This document shows, piece by piece, positions 1-13,083 of a stretch of DNA of 64,000 bases. The notes beneath the pieces are model-generated. The model saw only the letters and a list, made by a program, of their open reading frames with translations, was not told the DNA's origin and ran no database searches. The DNA comes from Dillenia suffruticosa (lineage: Eukaryota; Streptophyta; Magnoliopsida; Dilleniales; Dilleniaceae), in the NCBI GenBank assembly GCA_033439265.1, contig JAVTVX010000012.1:36520261-36584260 (forward strand), given 5' to 3'. Within the stretch, counting starts at the first letter, position 1. Each line of letters opens with the position of its first letter. Position numbers and translations under genes: made by a program.

Positions 1-660
1 TCTGTATTAAAAATCTCATCTAATATAAAATTTTCCTAATTAAAACAAGATATTTATTTTATATATATAAATATATATAACATGTTAATAAAATTGTCCA
101 ACGTATTATCATTTAAATTTTCAATTTTTTATTTTTATATTAATTTAAAATATAAAAATAATAATTTTTTAAAAAACGAATGAACAAAGTAAGACCGTCC
201 ATACACAATAAGATCACAAAAATTGAAATGATGGTGAAAAAAAAAATGGGGGCATAAGGCTTGAAAGCCATGGGAATGCGTTCATATCGTTGATGTAAAT
301 AGGATGAACATTTTCATCTTTTAATCAAATCGTAAGTTACTCTTTTTGAATATAAAAAAATAATATTGAAAAATTCCTTCCCACAAAATAAGTTTTACAA
401 TAATCAATTTAGATTATTTAGGATAAAATTTTAAATTATCAAGTTACAGTAATAAAAAAAAAAAAAACTATGGGAATGCATGGGCTTGTACTTAATCAGC
501 ACAGAAAATAAGGTTGTTTGTTCTTTGCTATGTTGTGCCGTGATTTAATTTGACCCATCCTACTTCGCGGACTCGTAAGAGCAGCCGGACTATGTTGGAT
601 GGACCCACGTTTTCATTTTTCACCAAACCCCATTTGATGTGATGTTAGATATTTAGATTC
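1..660. other. AT-rich intergenic DNA upstream of PMP22
   Basis: I see no convincing reading frame. The stretch is AT-rich with short A and T runs. The last 150 bases are less AT-rich and should hold the PMP22 promoter, but I found no clear TATA box. Confidence 0.6.
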
Positions 661-686
661 CAGTGGACCGGTGCGCCTCAGATAAA

Positions 687-690
<4 letters not shown>

Positions 691-738
<48 letters not shown>
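691..738. repeat. (GA)n microsatellite in the PMP22 leader
   Basis: Uninterrupted AG dinucleotide run about 70 bases before the PMP22 start codon, so probably in the 5' UTR. A (CT)n tract at 891-915 lies just inside intron 1. Confidence 0.9.
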
Positions 739-742
<4 letters not shown>

Positions 743-807
743 TCGAGAGCAGAGAAAAACTGTTTTTCTCTGCGAAATTAATTTTGGGAAAGAAGGTAAA
801 GACATCC

Positions 808-3800
808 ATGGCATCGGTAGCCAAGAAGGGTCTGCATCAGTACCTGCTACAGCTTCAACTACACCCTTTGAGGACTAAAGTGAGTTTATCCTCTCTCTCT
901 CTCTCTCTCTCTCTCGAAAGTGTTGGATTTGGTCAACTGTTAATTGTTCTTAAATTCCAGATTATTGTTTTTTGTCTGGTCTGATCAAAGGGGTTTTTCC
1001 GATTAAATTGAGCAAATTCCAAATAAATTTAGGGTTTTTTTTCTCCCAACACGTTGAACAAATTCTTTGTTCTTTTGATCGATTTCACTACTTGAGGACT
1101 AAAGATGTTGAATTTGATCAAATATTAGATGTTTGTTCTTTTTAATTTTTCCATACTGTCTTCTTTATAATCTGGTGTGAACTGAGGGGTTCTTTTCTCC
1201 TAATGAAATGAGATACTAAATGAGCAAGTTCTTATATAGTGAAAAATGGGTTTTTGTTCTTTTGATCAATTTTGACCGTTGTTTGATCCAATTTTGATTT
1301 TTTCTGTCTGTTGTATGTGTCTTGTGGGTAGGCAATTACAGCGGGTGTTTTGTCGGCTATAAGTGATATATCAGCTCAGAAGCTCACTGGTATTCAGAAA
1401 ATTCAACTCAGGCGCCTTCTTCTCAAAGTGGTCTCTACTCTCTCTCGCTCTCTCGTTTGTAGTAATTTTTTACTGATCTGACATGTTGATTACAATACAT
1501 TGGACAAAAGGCAAAGTTTCTACTCAGCGCTGATTACACGATGGTTACACACAGAGTTGGCTTTACCCTTTATCTTGAACTTTTCGTGCATCTCAATTTA
1601 ACTTGAAATTTTGGTAAAATTATAGTTAATTTTTGTAGTGGATGTGATTGTATCAGTCACCACTAGTAGTGGACTTCTTTACCAAGAAAGAAATACAAAT
1701 CTGGATGAGTGCTTGTCTTTTCTCCCTTGAACTGAGCTAGACATGGCTAAAACAGGGTCAGAGGGTTATATTGCTAGGACTTATGTTATATGAGAAATTC
1801 TGGGTGGTTTGTTCAGATATTTTGCATGCATGACTCTTGTTAATCAGGCTAGCTAGTATCAATGAACAATAATATCATGGGTATTTCTAGAGAGGCAATT
1901 CTGTTGCTTGTGTTTATTGCCCGAAAGCATTCTGATTTTTATGCCATTGAAGAATAACTTAATCAAATGAACACTAATGGTATCAAATTGCTGTTTACAT
2001 AAGGCGTCTATAACGTATGAACATAAAACCACTGGCCTCTTGGCCCTGTGGTTCAAGGGGCTAATCCCTCACCGGTGGCAAGCATTCGATCCCTGCAGCA
2101 GCCCTCCCCTCTTGCAAACGGCATTGCCATTCAAATGGACCAAAGAAAAAAGTATGAACATTAAAGCATGCATTCTGGCTGCTTTGTCTGATATGGCTTT
2201 CTGGCCAAAATTGAGCTACAGTTTTAATTACCTGAGACTGCTTGTATTAATGGAAAAAGTTGTCAGGCAAAAGCAATTTGTTTGAAGTGTTTTTTGGGAC
2301 TGCATGGTGAATTTACAGTTTGATGCTTTTATAATTGTGCTGAGATAAACTCTTAGACTACAGCTTTGAATTCAAATGCGAAGGATGCATTCTTGCGGAC
2401 TAACAGGTTTGCATCTTAGTTGTTAGAAGTACAATATTGAAGTGGCCTACTTCTAATACCAACAGTTTTCTCTCAATAAACAACCAAAGAGTCACCTAAA
2501 TGATGTTACATTGGTATGAGTTGGAGGGTAGGGGAGGAGAGGACCTGCGCTCTCAAAAAGATGAAACAAAATTACAAAATATACTAGTTTTCCATACGAT
2601 TGCACTGCAAACAGCTGAATTTGTAAATATTGTTGGTATTTCACATTCTGTCTTGTCTCAATCAGGAAATATGGATTGTAGTGGGCATTGGATAGGAAGA
2701 AAGATGCTGTTTGAATTTGCCAATTCCCAGGGTTGCATTTTTATTGAACATATTTCTTCTCATATCATATTTCAGATCTTTGGGGTTGCTTATCTTGGAC
2801 CATTTGGGCATTACCTGCACATGGTACTGGATAAGATTTTCAACGGCAAGAAGGATACAAGTACTGTTGCAAAAAAGGTATTTCTTCCCCTCCTTATGTT
2901 TTTTCTACCTGTACAAGGTTGAGGAACATATAAAGAATATCTCAAGCTTTGTGAAGTCAATTGAAAACTTGATCAGCTGTTAGATCACAGATTCCAATCA
3001 GTACACCTGTTTTCTGTTAATAAAGGTCTGGTAAATCTTTATCGATTTAAAGTTCAATGAAATGTCGATGATGAATGGGTATATGATGCCCATACTTGAA
3101 TTTCTTTGGGTAACATCTTCCCACCCCCGCCCCTCCTAACCCCCAAGGGATGATTATAAGACAATCTACAAAAGACATGATAATTAAGTGTAAGTGCAAA
3201 TTTTTCAGGTGGTATTGGAGCAGATCACATCTTCACCTTGGAACAATCTGCTTTTCATGCTTTACCTTGGGTTGGTTGTTGAGGGTGAGTTCTTGTAATA
3301 GTGTTAAGTGTTGACTAATATACCAGATCCAGTTCCTTAGTCAACTTTCAGATCCAACCCGCTGCAGTCTGACATGCAAAAATTTAAATTTGTTTGTATA
3401 ATAATCCAATGCTGAATGCATGTGCTTAGTAAAATATTAGAAAGTTGCTTACTCTATAATAACAGGTCCACCCACTATTTGTGGTCTGCTGATTAGAACT
3501 TTTGCACTTGAAATTCAACAGATGGAAATTTGGATTTATCGAGAGAGGGTGCGGACTTGATGAAAAACATCTAAGAAGAAAATCAAAAAAAAAAAAAAAG
3601 AAAAAGAAACGGATAGTTAGAGGTCATAGTTGGCAACAAAGTTGCAGTCAAAACTTTGGTTTCTGATAATGGTCTTATTGTTTTACAGGACGACCTTGGC
3701 CCCAAGTTAAATCGAATATCAAGAAGAATTACCCAAGTGTACAATTAACTGCTTGGATGGTAATTTCTTAGTTGCTTAAAATTGTACAGTGATAAGTTAC

Positions 3801-4071
3801 TCCATGATGATTATATGCACCCGAAAATTTGATATTGGAACTTTTGTGCAGTTCTGGCCAGTATTTGGCTGGATAAATCACCTTTACGTGCCATTGCAGC
3901 TCCGTGTTATTTTCCATAGTGCTGTCGCAATGTGCTGGTAATGCATCCTCACTCCGTTGTACTGCATGTTCATTCATTTCATCATACCAATTCAGCTTCT
4001 GGCTTTCTAATTGCAGGGGAATATTTTTGAATCTCCGAGCAAGGACTATGGCATTGAATAAGGCCAAGTAA
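808..4071 (+). CDS. PMP22: Peroxisomal membrane protein PMP22 (Mpv17/PMP22 family)
   Basis: Seven coding exons join without a stop into 186 residues: 808-879, 1332-1430, 2776-2877, 3209-3284, 3689-3759, 3852-3937 and 4017-4071. All introns are GT-AG. Family hallmarks are seen in order: HPLRTKAITAGVLS near residue 19, QKLTGIQKIQLRRLLLKV near 40, FLGP-like YLGPFGH near 63, LVVEGRPW near 114, and WPVFGWINHLYVPLQLRV near 141, close to the end of the family. The protein is expected to be a small four-helix channel-like protein of the peroxisomal membrane; that role is known for the plant family and not shown here. The start follows a GA-rich leader, and MASVAKK matches the short cytosolic N-terminus of relatives. 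Length matches Arabidopsis PMP22 (about 190 residues). Intron 2 carries a SINE. Confidence 0.93.
2025..2151 (+). mobile_element. SINE in PMP22 intron 2, with 10-bp target-site duplications
   Basis: The element is bounded by perfect direct repeats GTATGAACAT at 2015-2024 and 2152-2161. Inside, TGGCCCTGTGGTTCAAG resembles a polymerase III box A and GCATTCGATCCC resembles box B, so the head looks tRNA-derived. It ends in an A-rich AAAGAAAAAA. Length is about 127 bases. The repeats are direct sequence evidence; the SINE label rests on the box A/B similarity and the A-rich tail. Confidence 0.75.
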
Positions 4072-4680
4072 GTTGGACAGTGGTAGGAATAAGAGAAACT
4101 CATTCAGGATTATTTATGGTGATAAAGGATCACATCTTTTGTACTCATGGATTGGATATAAACTCTTCCACCCCTCTTTATTCATATCATGGTGTTTGCA
4201 AACTGTTTGAATTCTATGTTGGACTTCAGTAAAAGTCCCCTAATGCTTCCCGTTTGTTGCATATTTCTCTTTTTTGAATTTTTATTATATAGGGATATCA
4301 GTATCTTTTATGTGACCCTTTGACTCAAGGCTCACAATTTTTTTGGAAGGCTAAAGTGTAATGGATGGAATATTTCGATCAATTCTTGGGCCTATTTCGA
4401 TCAATTCTCAATTGTCTTAAATTTACTTAATTTATTTCACTTGGTCTTATTTAATTTGCAATATTTTTCAATTGAATTTTGTTAATAGAAATTGGGACTA
4501 AAATTATTATTAACAATTGAAGTGGTATTATTTGAAATTTAGGGAAAATGCAGAAGGGTAGCAGAGCAGCCTTAGTTTGGTCAACATTAAAAAACACAAC
4601 GCACAAATTCACACACACATCAAAACCCTCTAGTACCAGAAAGAACGAGATCCCCACGAGAGAAGAAAACAAAAGGATTC

Positions 4681-5800
4681 ATGAAAATGGCAACTTCACG
4701 TCAAGCTTCGAGCATGCCTCTACTGCATCCCAGTTTTCAAGATCTCAGAGAAAAGCAATCAAAGCAACCCTTAATGCACCAGAACTTAGAACGATCCATC
4801 TCTCTCATCCAAAATTAGATTTTGACATGGAAACTCACAACCCAGATGGGAATTTCACCAATTCAGAGAAATTTGAGAGAAAAGCTTAAGACTTTAAAGC
4901 AAAGACTAAGATATATGTCATATTGGAGGCTGTAGCAGATAGAGCTAGGATGCACAAGAACATTGGACAGCAAAGAAGCAATTGGAATTCATTTCTTTGG
5001 ACTTCAATTAATGCAATCACTCTCCCCTGCAACAATGTCGGCCATTGCTTCAACCTGCAATTTTGGTGCAGCCATTGGTGCCTTGAAGGCTTCTTCTACT
5101 TTGTTATACTTAGCAGCCACAGGAATGCTGATTATCATGAACAAAATCCAACCTTCACAACTTGCTGACGAACAAAGGGATGCTTCAAGGTTGTTCAAAC
5201 AACTCCAATTCCAAATCCAAACAAAGATTGCTCTATCTTCTACTACTATCAAAGATGTTAATGAAACAACGGAGAAAGTTTTGGCTCTTGATAAAGCATA
5301 CCCACTTCCTCTTTTACGAGTCTTGTTTGAAAAATTTCCCCAAAAGGTTGAACCTGCAGTGTGGTGGCCAAGAAAAACATAAAACCAAGAATAAAGGGCA
5401 AAAGGGTCATTTCAAAATAATGGTTGGGGTGCAAATTTGGAAGAAGAAATGAGAGAAATAGTGGAAGTACTGGGAAGAAAAGACATTGCAGGGTATTTAA
5501 GGACGGTAACAAGGCATTGAGGCTTAACAAGTTTCTGGCTATAGCTGGTCCATTACTAACCGGTCTAGCCACGGTCAGGTCGACTCCTATTGGGTCACCG
5601 GTTTACGGGCCATGGGCTGAGGTGATGGGAGTCGTGGCCCGGGGCCTTGGCTAGTGTGGTGAACACGTTTGAGCTCGGTTGGCAAGTTGGCGAGATGTAT
5701 AGGAGCAATGCTGGTTTTTGACATTAATGATAACTTCAAATTTGTAAGAGGAAATTTGTCAGAGGAAGATTTCGAGAGGAGAAAATGGAAGTGTTTGAAA
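4681..5800 (+). pseudogene. Frameshifted pseudogene of the At4g22030-type probable F-box family
   Basis: Conserved blocks of this plant family are recognisable but in three frames. An N-terminal part ends at an in-frame TAA at 4887-4889. ILEAVADRARMHKNIGQQR (from about 4922) then runs into a frameshift near 5030. LYLAATGMLIIMNKIQPSQL and EKVLALDKAYPLPLL follow in the new frame, ending EPAVWWP before a stop at about 5382. A further block around 5440-5520 shifts frame again at about 5500 into LNKFLAIAGPLLTGLATV, and ASVVNTFE...EMYRSNAGF near 5655-5720 is in yet another frame. At least three frameshifts and two stops make a working protein very unlikely. The family label is from memory of the motifs; its F-box role is only a database annotation. 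Confidence 0.75.
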
Positions 5801-5949
5801 TGAAGGTGGCTTGGCTTTGCAGCTTGGGAGGAGCTTATCTGATTTGAGAAATCTTGCTAGGTCCTCTAGATCAAGTAGTGAAAAAGTTGAAGAAGAATTC
5901 GCAAGCAAGCTCTTTTGACATTGATTTTGTAGCTACCTTGTATTAGACT

Positions 5950-6660
5950 ACTAAATTTGTTCATTCATTCTAAGCTTTTTGATACTTAAATGTATATTAT
6001 ATGATGTTCATTATTTTTTTTCTTATTGTTTTGTAAAGTTCATATTAGAATTAAATACATAAAATGGATTTTATATTTCACTGATATTTTATAATTAACA
6101 AATTCATATAAATACAACTGATCCATGTGGTTCACTTATATTGCACAGTATGAAATTTTGCCACCAAAACAACTCAAAGCTCGAATAATTTCAATTGAGC
6201 TTTACTAATTGGAATATAGTTTGTAGGAGAATGCCTCTTTTTAGGTAACAAATATGGTTTAATTTGGGTAATTGCATTTGGAAGTGTTCATGTGGTTTCT
6301 GAAATATTGTGTGTTCAATCCAAAATAAGCGTAATATACAAGAAGGAAACAATTTAGTCCTTTTGATGAAGAAACTAGTAGAAAATGGCATACCCATGTA
6401 GCTGATTTTGTGTGGAAAATGTACAAGTTGCAAAGAGAGTGAAAACAACTTGTGATAATAGAATCATCCACGGGCGTTGAGATATCACTTCAAGGCATTG
6501 ACTAGATTTTGATGCTCTTATTTCCCACTTATGCAGTTTCCTATAAGCCAATGAGCCCAAGGAAGATGCTTTATATAATCCATTGAACAGAGCTTTTAAC
6601 ATTGATCAGGCCATATTGGTTAAGGCTGAAGTTTATGACAGGTTAATGGGCATTAAAAAA
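5950..6660. other. Intergenic, no gene seen
   Basis: Short shadow frames only, with no recognisable protein. It leads into a (GA)n tract at 6686-6732. Confidence 0.5.
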
Positions 6661-6683
6661 TTTGCATTCTCTGTTCATCCAAG

Positions 6684-6685
<2 letters not shown>

Positions 6686-6732
<47 letters not shown>
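6686..6732. repeat. (GA)n microsatellite
   Basis: Pure GA run of about 47 bases in intergenic DNA; no adjacent gene found. Confidence 0.9.
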
Positions 6733-6734
<2 letters not shown>

Positions 6735-6739
6735 AGGCA

Positions 6740-9080
6740 CAAAATGAAATGGCTCACATATATATGCCATTAATGCTGGTGGGAAGACTTCAATTGAATC
6801 GTACAACAATGGTGAAGCCAACGCCTCCCCCTCTCCCCCCAAAAAGAAGAAAATTTACAAAAACCATTAAAAAATTAAAAAATCACACTAAAAATTTTAA
6901 AATATTTTTAAGATATAGTTAATCCTTTAAAATACTATTTATTTTTTAAAAAATTCTAATCTCTTACCCCTTTGCTCCTTATACACTATATTTGGTCTGC
7001 CTAATATAAATTTCGGATTTTGCCTCAATTGAATATTAATGGATTGATTAGTTATGGGCAGTATGGGATGAGATGACCTAGAACTTTGGGAACATGGGAG
7101 CAATTGGTCCAGAAATCCGGCCGGAGATAAATGGATTGAAATGATTAGAAAGAGAAACCACCGTCTGCCGTGATAGCCACTAACAACTATCTTACTTGAC
7201 TTCTTATCCCAATTAAAATCTCAAATTTAAATTTTAAAAATTAAAAATCAAATACATGAAAAATTAACTCTATAAAATAGAACCTATGCCCGGACTGAAA
7301 TAGATGGATAACTCGAATACCGACAGATGATAGACACACCTAAAAAAATAAAAAACTGGTCATGCCTGTTATATATATATATTTTTTATTGCATGTTTCT
7401 GACCTTGTTCAACCAAGCATTCATCTTTATGCATATCAAATGAACTCCATATTTTAGGGAAGCATGAAAGGTCCCTTTCGCTGGTCCAGAGTACCTTATC
7501 ATTAGGGTAACATGAAAAGTAGTTTGCCTTTTAACTTGGCAACACCCACCAATGATGGATATGGTCAGTTTAATCGGAATAAATCAAATTAATAAGTACA
7601 AAAAATCAAACTGTGAGTGTTTTTCTTTTCTTCATTTTTTTTTTTATTTTCCTCCCTCTTAACGTAACTATAGAAAAAACACATCATTTTAAATAAAATA
7701 CAAGGTTCAAAAATTTAATAATTATATTAAAAAATTTATGAACGTGATTAAGGTTAATATAGCAAAGCCCGCTAAGCTAAATATAAATTTAGCTATTTGA
7801 TCGATGGTGATTACGATGCAACCAGAAGTGATTAGCGATAATTTTGATATAATCTATTTTAAATATCGTAGAGATGGAGAGCGCCCATACCACAATATAC
7901 AATTTGTATGGAACTAAAATGGGATGACATTAGTTTAATTACTCCATGGTTTCTTCACCCATGTTTATATATTTCTAGGGTTTTGAAAGTGACCATCTCC
8001 AATTGTTCTTGGGTTTGGCATGACTAAGGCCAACTTTCATTGACTTTGGTGAAAGCATTGACAAGGTAGCCTGAACAAACTTTAGGCTCCATAAATATAG
8101 GGAATTTTCTTATATTGTACCTAAAATTTAAGTAAAAACCTTATGTTTTATTATTTTTTGACGTAAAAGAAAGTAAAATTGATCGATGAACATTCTATAA
8201 TATAGGAGAGAAATGGTACTTATCATAAATTACAAATTCTTACTAACATCTTTACCATATTACATAATTATTTTATAACTTTTACGAAACTTTTTAATAT
8301 TTAAAGTATAAAACCTGATCTGAAATTAGATCAAATAACGATTTGTGATTTCAAATGCTATCCTTTTATTATATAAATCTCAATCGTTTTACTTCCCTAA
8401 CCTATTAAAATCGAAATGCACGTATAATTAGAATGATACGATGAATTAATATTTATCATAAATAATTTAACTAGTTCCATTCATATGTTATTATTACATA
8501 GATTTGCTCGTTAAGAAATATATAATTGAGTTATATAAATCATGTATTTATGCTCTTTGAAATTTTCTCCAAATCATCGATAATCTTTTTGAAATTTTAT
8601 GAGTAAATTAATGTGAAATTTATAATATGATTAAAAAGTAAAATAATCTTCATTCTAGCTTCTTTGTAAACTATATTCTCTCTTGAGAATTTAATCGCAG
8701 CAGATCTAAGATGACTATTCAATACTTTGAATCATATCAAACTAATTTAAATTTTAAAATGATTTTTGATTATTATTTTATCTGCAGTATCATTTTATTG
8801 ATAACATTTGTAATATTCTTTTATTAATATTAAATTGTAGTTGAACAAAAAAGAGAAAATAATTGTAAAAGATCCCAAAGCAAGAATTATTTTACGTTTA
8901 ACCTTATTAATAAATATTTTCCCATAATTTTTTTTAATGAAGATTTCCCCGTATATTAAAACTACAACGTTAGTACCAAGGGCCCCCTCGTTCCGCTCCT
9001 CGTACCCTCCTTTGTAAGGAGAAAAGAAAAAGAAAATACAACTTTTGGTAAGTCACATCATTCAATTTTAGAGAACCTAA
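6740..9080. other. AT-rich gene desert between the pseudogene and BAP31
   Basis: Dense A/T runs and stops in all frames. A weak SINE-like 3' tail (short A-rich run after ACACACC) lies near 7340, but I could not define its ends. No gene called. Confidence 0.55.
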
Positions 9081-9083
9081 CCT

Positions 9084-9090
9084 TATAAAA
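9084..9090 (+). promoter_or_regulatory. Candidate TATA box of the BAP31-like gene
   Basis: TATAAAA about 320 bases before the start codon. It implies a leader of roughly 290 bases containing an imperfect GA tract at 9218-9274. Only the motif and its position support it. Confidence 0.4.
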
Positions 9091-9409
9091 TACGCTATAT
9101 GCAATGTCATTGTTGTGGTCACGGTAAATATCTGTTAATTTTCTACTTTTATCACAGAAAACTATTCTTCACGGACACAATTGTCCAAAAGGCAAAATCA
9201 AAGCATATTCAGAAGGGGAGAGAGAGACACAGAGAGAGGGAGAGAGACAGAGAGAGGGAGAGAGAGAGGGAGAAGAAAATCAAGTTTCGCGCATCATCCT
9301 CTGTTCTATTCTCTCTTATTCTGAGAACTCAGATCACACCAAAAAGGACACAAGCATTAGACATTTCCCAAGAGTTAAGAACTCAAGAGACAAGAAAAAA
9401 ACAGAAAAC

Positions 9410-11282
9410 ATGATTCAGCTTCTGTTCTTTATAGCATTGAGCGAAATGGGTCTGATTTTGATCCTGCTATTCAAAACCCCCTTGAGAAAGCTGGTGATTT
9501 TGGGCTTGGATCGCCTGAAACGTGGTCGTGGACCTATCATGGTCAAGACCGTTGCTGCTACGTTCTCTGTGGTCTTCATATTTAGTATTTATGGTTTGAT
9601 GAATATTAAGAAGCGTATGATTGATGATACGGTTGTGAATCCGACGGATCAGATTCTCTTGTTTAAGCAGCTCCTTGAGGCCTCTCTCATGGGTATACTC
9701 TCTCTCCCTCTCTAAGATCTTTTATCTTATCGGTTTGTTCGATTTGGTGAGTGGAAATGTGGGTCAGTATTATTTTCTGAGATTAGAATACAATGTGATT
9801 GCTCTCTCTCTCTCTCTCTCTCTCTCTCAGCTTTGTTTTTATTTTCTTTTTTCTTCTGATGGGGTTGCTTGATTTGGTGATCGGAAAAGAGTCGGTTTTA
9901 TTTTCTAATTTTGGTTGCAATGTCGATGGTTGTTGAAGGAATTAAGTCTCTAGTCTCGAATATGCTTTTCACCTTTGGTAGATGGTGCTGTGTGATCTTG
10001 ATGGTCGAAAATGCGGTTAGTTTGATTTTCTGAATTGGGTCATAATGTACCTCGCTGATGCAGTGATCTTTTGGATTTTTATGTTTGCTGAGTTTCCAAT
10101 GCATTTGAAGATTCTGCATTTTTCTTTTCTTTTCTTTTGAATTTGTAAGAAAAATTTGATTAGCATATTTCCTACAAATGATGCATTTTTTTTGGGGGGT
10201 AATTTTTGTTATTTTAACCTTAACCTTTTGCAGATCTGAAATTTAAGAAATCAGGTGTTTGAATTCTTTTTAGGCCAAATATGTATGATAAAATCATGTA
10301 ATTATTCTTATACTTCCATTCTGCTGATTGAGAGAACCACCATCTCAGCATGTCTCAGATGCTGTTGGGCAAGTTAGAGAGATGGAGTTTAAGGTTCTTC
10401 CCTTCAAATTTCAATTGAAACTTGTTTATTGCCTTTACTTTTAGCGAATCTATCAGAACCTTAGTTTACTTACTTTCCTTTCCCCTTCCATTTCCTCTTT
10501 TTGATCTTAGAGTCCTTGTCTTCTGTGAAATCTTAAGTTTAACAGTCTCAAAAACACTTAAATGTGGATCATAATAGATTTTTGGAGTAGTAATTTGATG
10601 AAGATTTCTTGACAAAGTTGCCCCAAATAACTTTCTATTAGAAGTGACTAGCTGATGCAATCATTTGTTTCTGTTTGTGCTTAACAACCTTAGGTTTTTA
10701 TGATTCCAGTAGTAGTAGGTGTCGGAATTTGAGGATAACCAGTGACAACCCCTATTTAAGGTTAATTTGTTTATGTTTCTTAAGTTCTACCTTGTAACAG
10801 AAGGTCAAATTGTTTCTTGGTGTCAAGTTCCTAAAGGCTGTTTTCTAGATTTTCTCCATCCATTATCTGCTAAATGGCATTACAAATAATCAAATGCAGG
10901 CTTTTCCCTATTCCTTGTTCTAATGGTAGACAGACTGCACCATTACATGAGGGAGCTTCGAGTGAGAAGGAAAAGCATGGAAGCTGCAAAGAAGCAAAAT
11001 CGAGCTTTTGATGATGGGAAGGCGAATGGAACAGTGGAGATCAAGGCCATGGAGGAAGAGGTAACAAAATTACAAGAGAAGCTTAAACAGGTAGAATCCG
11101 AACTCGAGATCAAGTCAAAGGAAGCTGATACTGCAGAAACCAATGTAATGGCTCTAAAAAAGCAATCTGAAGGTCTTCTTCTTGAGTATGATCGGGTGCT
11201 TGAAGAAAACCAGAACCTCCGTAACCAGCTGCAAACATTGGATCGGGGGTTGTCACGTTCGAGAAGTAAGAAGTTGGCTTGA
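9410..11282 (+). CDS. BAP31-like ER membrane protein (B-cell receptor-associated 31-like)
   Basis: Two coding exons, 9410-9692 and 10900-11282, join through a split Gly codon into 221 residues. Exon 1 begins MIQLLFFIALSEM and carries the hydrophobic segments of the Bap31 domain (around residues 1-22 and 43-65), with LLEASLMG at the exon end. The third membrane segment (GFSLFLVLMVDRLHHY) crosses the splice junction. The rest, from about residue 120, is a charged coiled coil (KAMEEEVTKLQEKLKQVESE, LLLEYDRVLEENQNLRNQL). The C-terminus SKKLA fits a KKXX ER-retrieval signal. Family proteins act as cargo receptors or chaperone-linked factors in the ER membrane; that role is inferred from family only. 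Intron 1 contains a (CT)n tract at 9802-9829. Confidence 0.92.
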
Positions 11283-11299
11283 GGAAACTGCCATATGAG

Positions 11300-12110
11300 G
11301 TTGATTTTGTTTTCTTTTGTGTTTAACATTGTGTATGTCTGGAATTCTGGTGATGAATAGTCATTACATGTCAAACTTTCTTAGAAAATGCAAAAGAAAA
11401 GAGGGGAAGAGCCATTAGAGGAGTTTGGTTATAGAGCTAAAGGTGTTTACTTGGTGTAATCAGTATCATTAGAGTCAACAGCAGAATTAGGAGCAATCAG
11501 ATTTGATTTGGCAGATTTGTGTTCTGTAATTACTTTAAAGAACAAAGAGAAATTCACACTTCATATTTTCCTTCTGTTGGTATTGCAGTCATTAATCACT
11601 TGTTTGGGACAATGTAAACATGACGATATTCAATCAGCCAGAAATTTTTAGCTCACGTCGGTAGAGGGGTACCGGCATCTATGCCATCTTTGGCCATGGC
11701 ATGAATCTGGCTTCTATTTGATCTCGTGTACTATATTCTTAATCTAGAGGACCCTCTTTTGAGGAAAACAAACGACTATATGTATAGGGCATGCAGCACC
11801 AAAGCGGACTACAATGGACTCCAAAACAGAAGCTTAAGCTTGTTTAAGTCCCTTTTCAAGTATGATTTGAGTTACCCTCTCTTGTCAGCCTATGTTGCTT
11901 TCCAATGATAAAAAATTATGATAACATCCTGGATTAAGCAAAAACATGTCTTACATAATTCGATAGCCTAGGAGGATAAAAACATTCACAATAGTTTACT
12001 TTGCCTTGGAAGTACCGTCACAGGATTCAGCCAATACGAATCAGAAGGGGACTTCAACACAAAATTTAACTTACTTCAACCTTGTAAAATCAGGCAAAAT
12101 AAAATAATAC
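11300..12110. other. 3' flank of BAP31-like gene, no further gene
   Basis: The first 300 or so bases are probably 3' UTR. No recognisable coding sequence lies between this gene and the kinase pseudogene on the other strand. A (GA)n tract occupies 12124-12151. Confidence 0.5.
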
Positions 12111-12117
12111 TCACCTC

Positions 12118-12158
<41 letters not shown>

Positions 12159-12379
12159 GCAATTGGGTGCCTCTGAACAAAATTGGATACCTACCTCATT
12201 AGAATATGTTGGTGGTGATGGACTGTGGTATGGTATACACATGAAGACGTGGCCTAACAAAATTAGGTAAAAGGTCATCGCGGTTATGGACAAGTGGGAT
12301 TGAAGGCAAAAAAAAAAATGATATTTTCCTTTATCATTTCCAAACAAAGCAATCTGCATACACTTACAGATCATCATTA

Positions 12380-13010
12380 ACTCACTTTTCCTACTTTTAC
12401 TACAGCCACATTTCCTACCTGTACAAATATATTGATCAAAAAATTCAAATTCAAAATTAGAGCTTTCCACATAATTAGTCTCACTTGATTCCTCTATACT
12501 GCTAATTACCATCTCTTCTTTACTGTCATTTCCTCTAACTATTACCCAACTTTTTTCCCAATTCCAATCTGGGGATTTCATTAAGCCACCTCCAATCAAT
12601 TCCCCAATTCTACCTGCCGCGGATTTGGACGAAATCCTGGAATTTGAATTCCTATTTATTTCAAATTCCAACTCCTCCGTCAAATCTCAAACACCTTGAT
12701 CCAACACACAAGTTGGACTTTCCGAAAACAACCCATGATTTTCAGTGGCTACAAAACCATTTTCCTTGAGAAAACAATGTTTCAGAATCTCCTCGGCTGA
12801 CCACCTCTCGGCTGGATTTCTCCTCAAACACTTGTCCACAAAATCCTTAGCTTCATCAGACAGCCAACTAGGAATCTCTGGCAAATCCTCGGAATATCCA
12901 ATCCGATAGATTGTAGAAACCGGGTCAAAAACATTAGGCCAAAGAGCCGTAGCAATTGATACTGTGGCCGATGAACCACGGCCGATTACTCGGCCTCTGG
13001 TCCAATTCAT
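12380..13010 (-). pseudogene. MAPKKK17/18-type kinase with the catalytic core deleted
   Basis: On the minus strand the frame opens at 13010 with MNWTRGRVIGRGSSATVSIA, the glycine-rich loop start of intronless plant MEKK-like kinases. After ATA it jumps directly to LWPNVFDPVSTIYRIGYSED and LSDEAKDFVDKCLRRNPAER, which is subdomains X-XI. The ATP-binding Lys, HRD, DFG and APE motifs, roughly 200 residues, are missing, yet the frame is kept. LDQGV is followed by an in-frame TGA (12689-12687). The same frame then continues DLTEELEFEINRN...SSKSAAGRIGELIGG down to CGCSKSRKS, resembling the C-terminal extension of these kinases. It cannot phosphorylate as it stands. A translated 108-residue remnant remains possible, because a TATA-like box is intact upstream. 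Confidence 0.8.
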
Positions 13011-13083
13011 TATGGAAGAGGAGAAGGTCAAAGGAGAGAGAGAGAAACAAAGAAAGGAAAATGCTTATGGTGGATAGAGAGAC

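Noticed and set aside
663..878. 71-codon frame through the (GA)n leader
   Set aside because: Arg-Glu repeat from the microsatellite; the PMP22 start in another frame explains the region.
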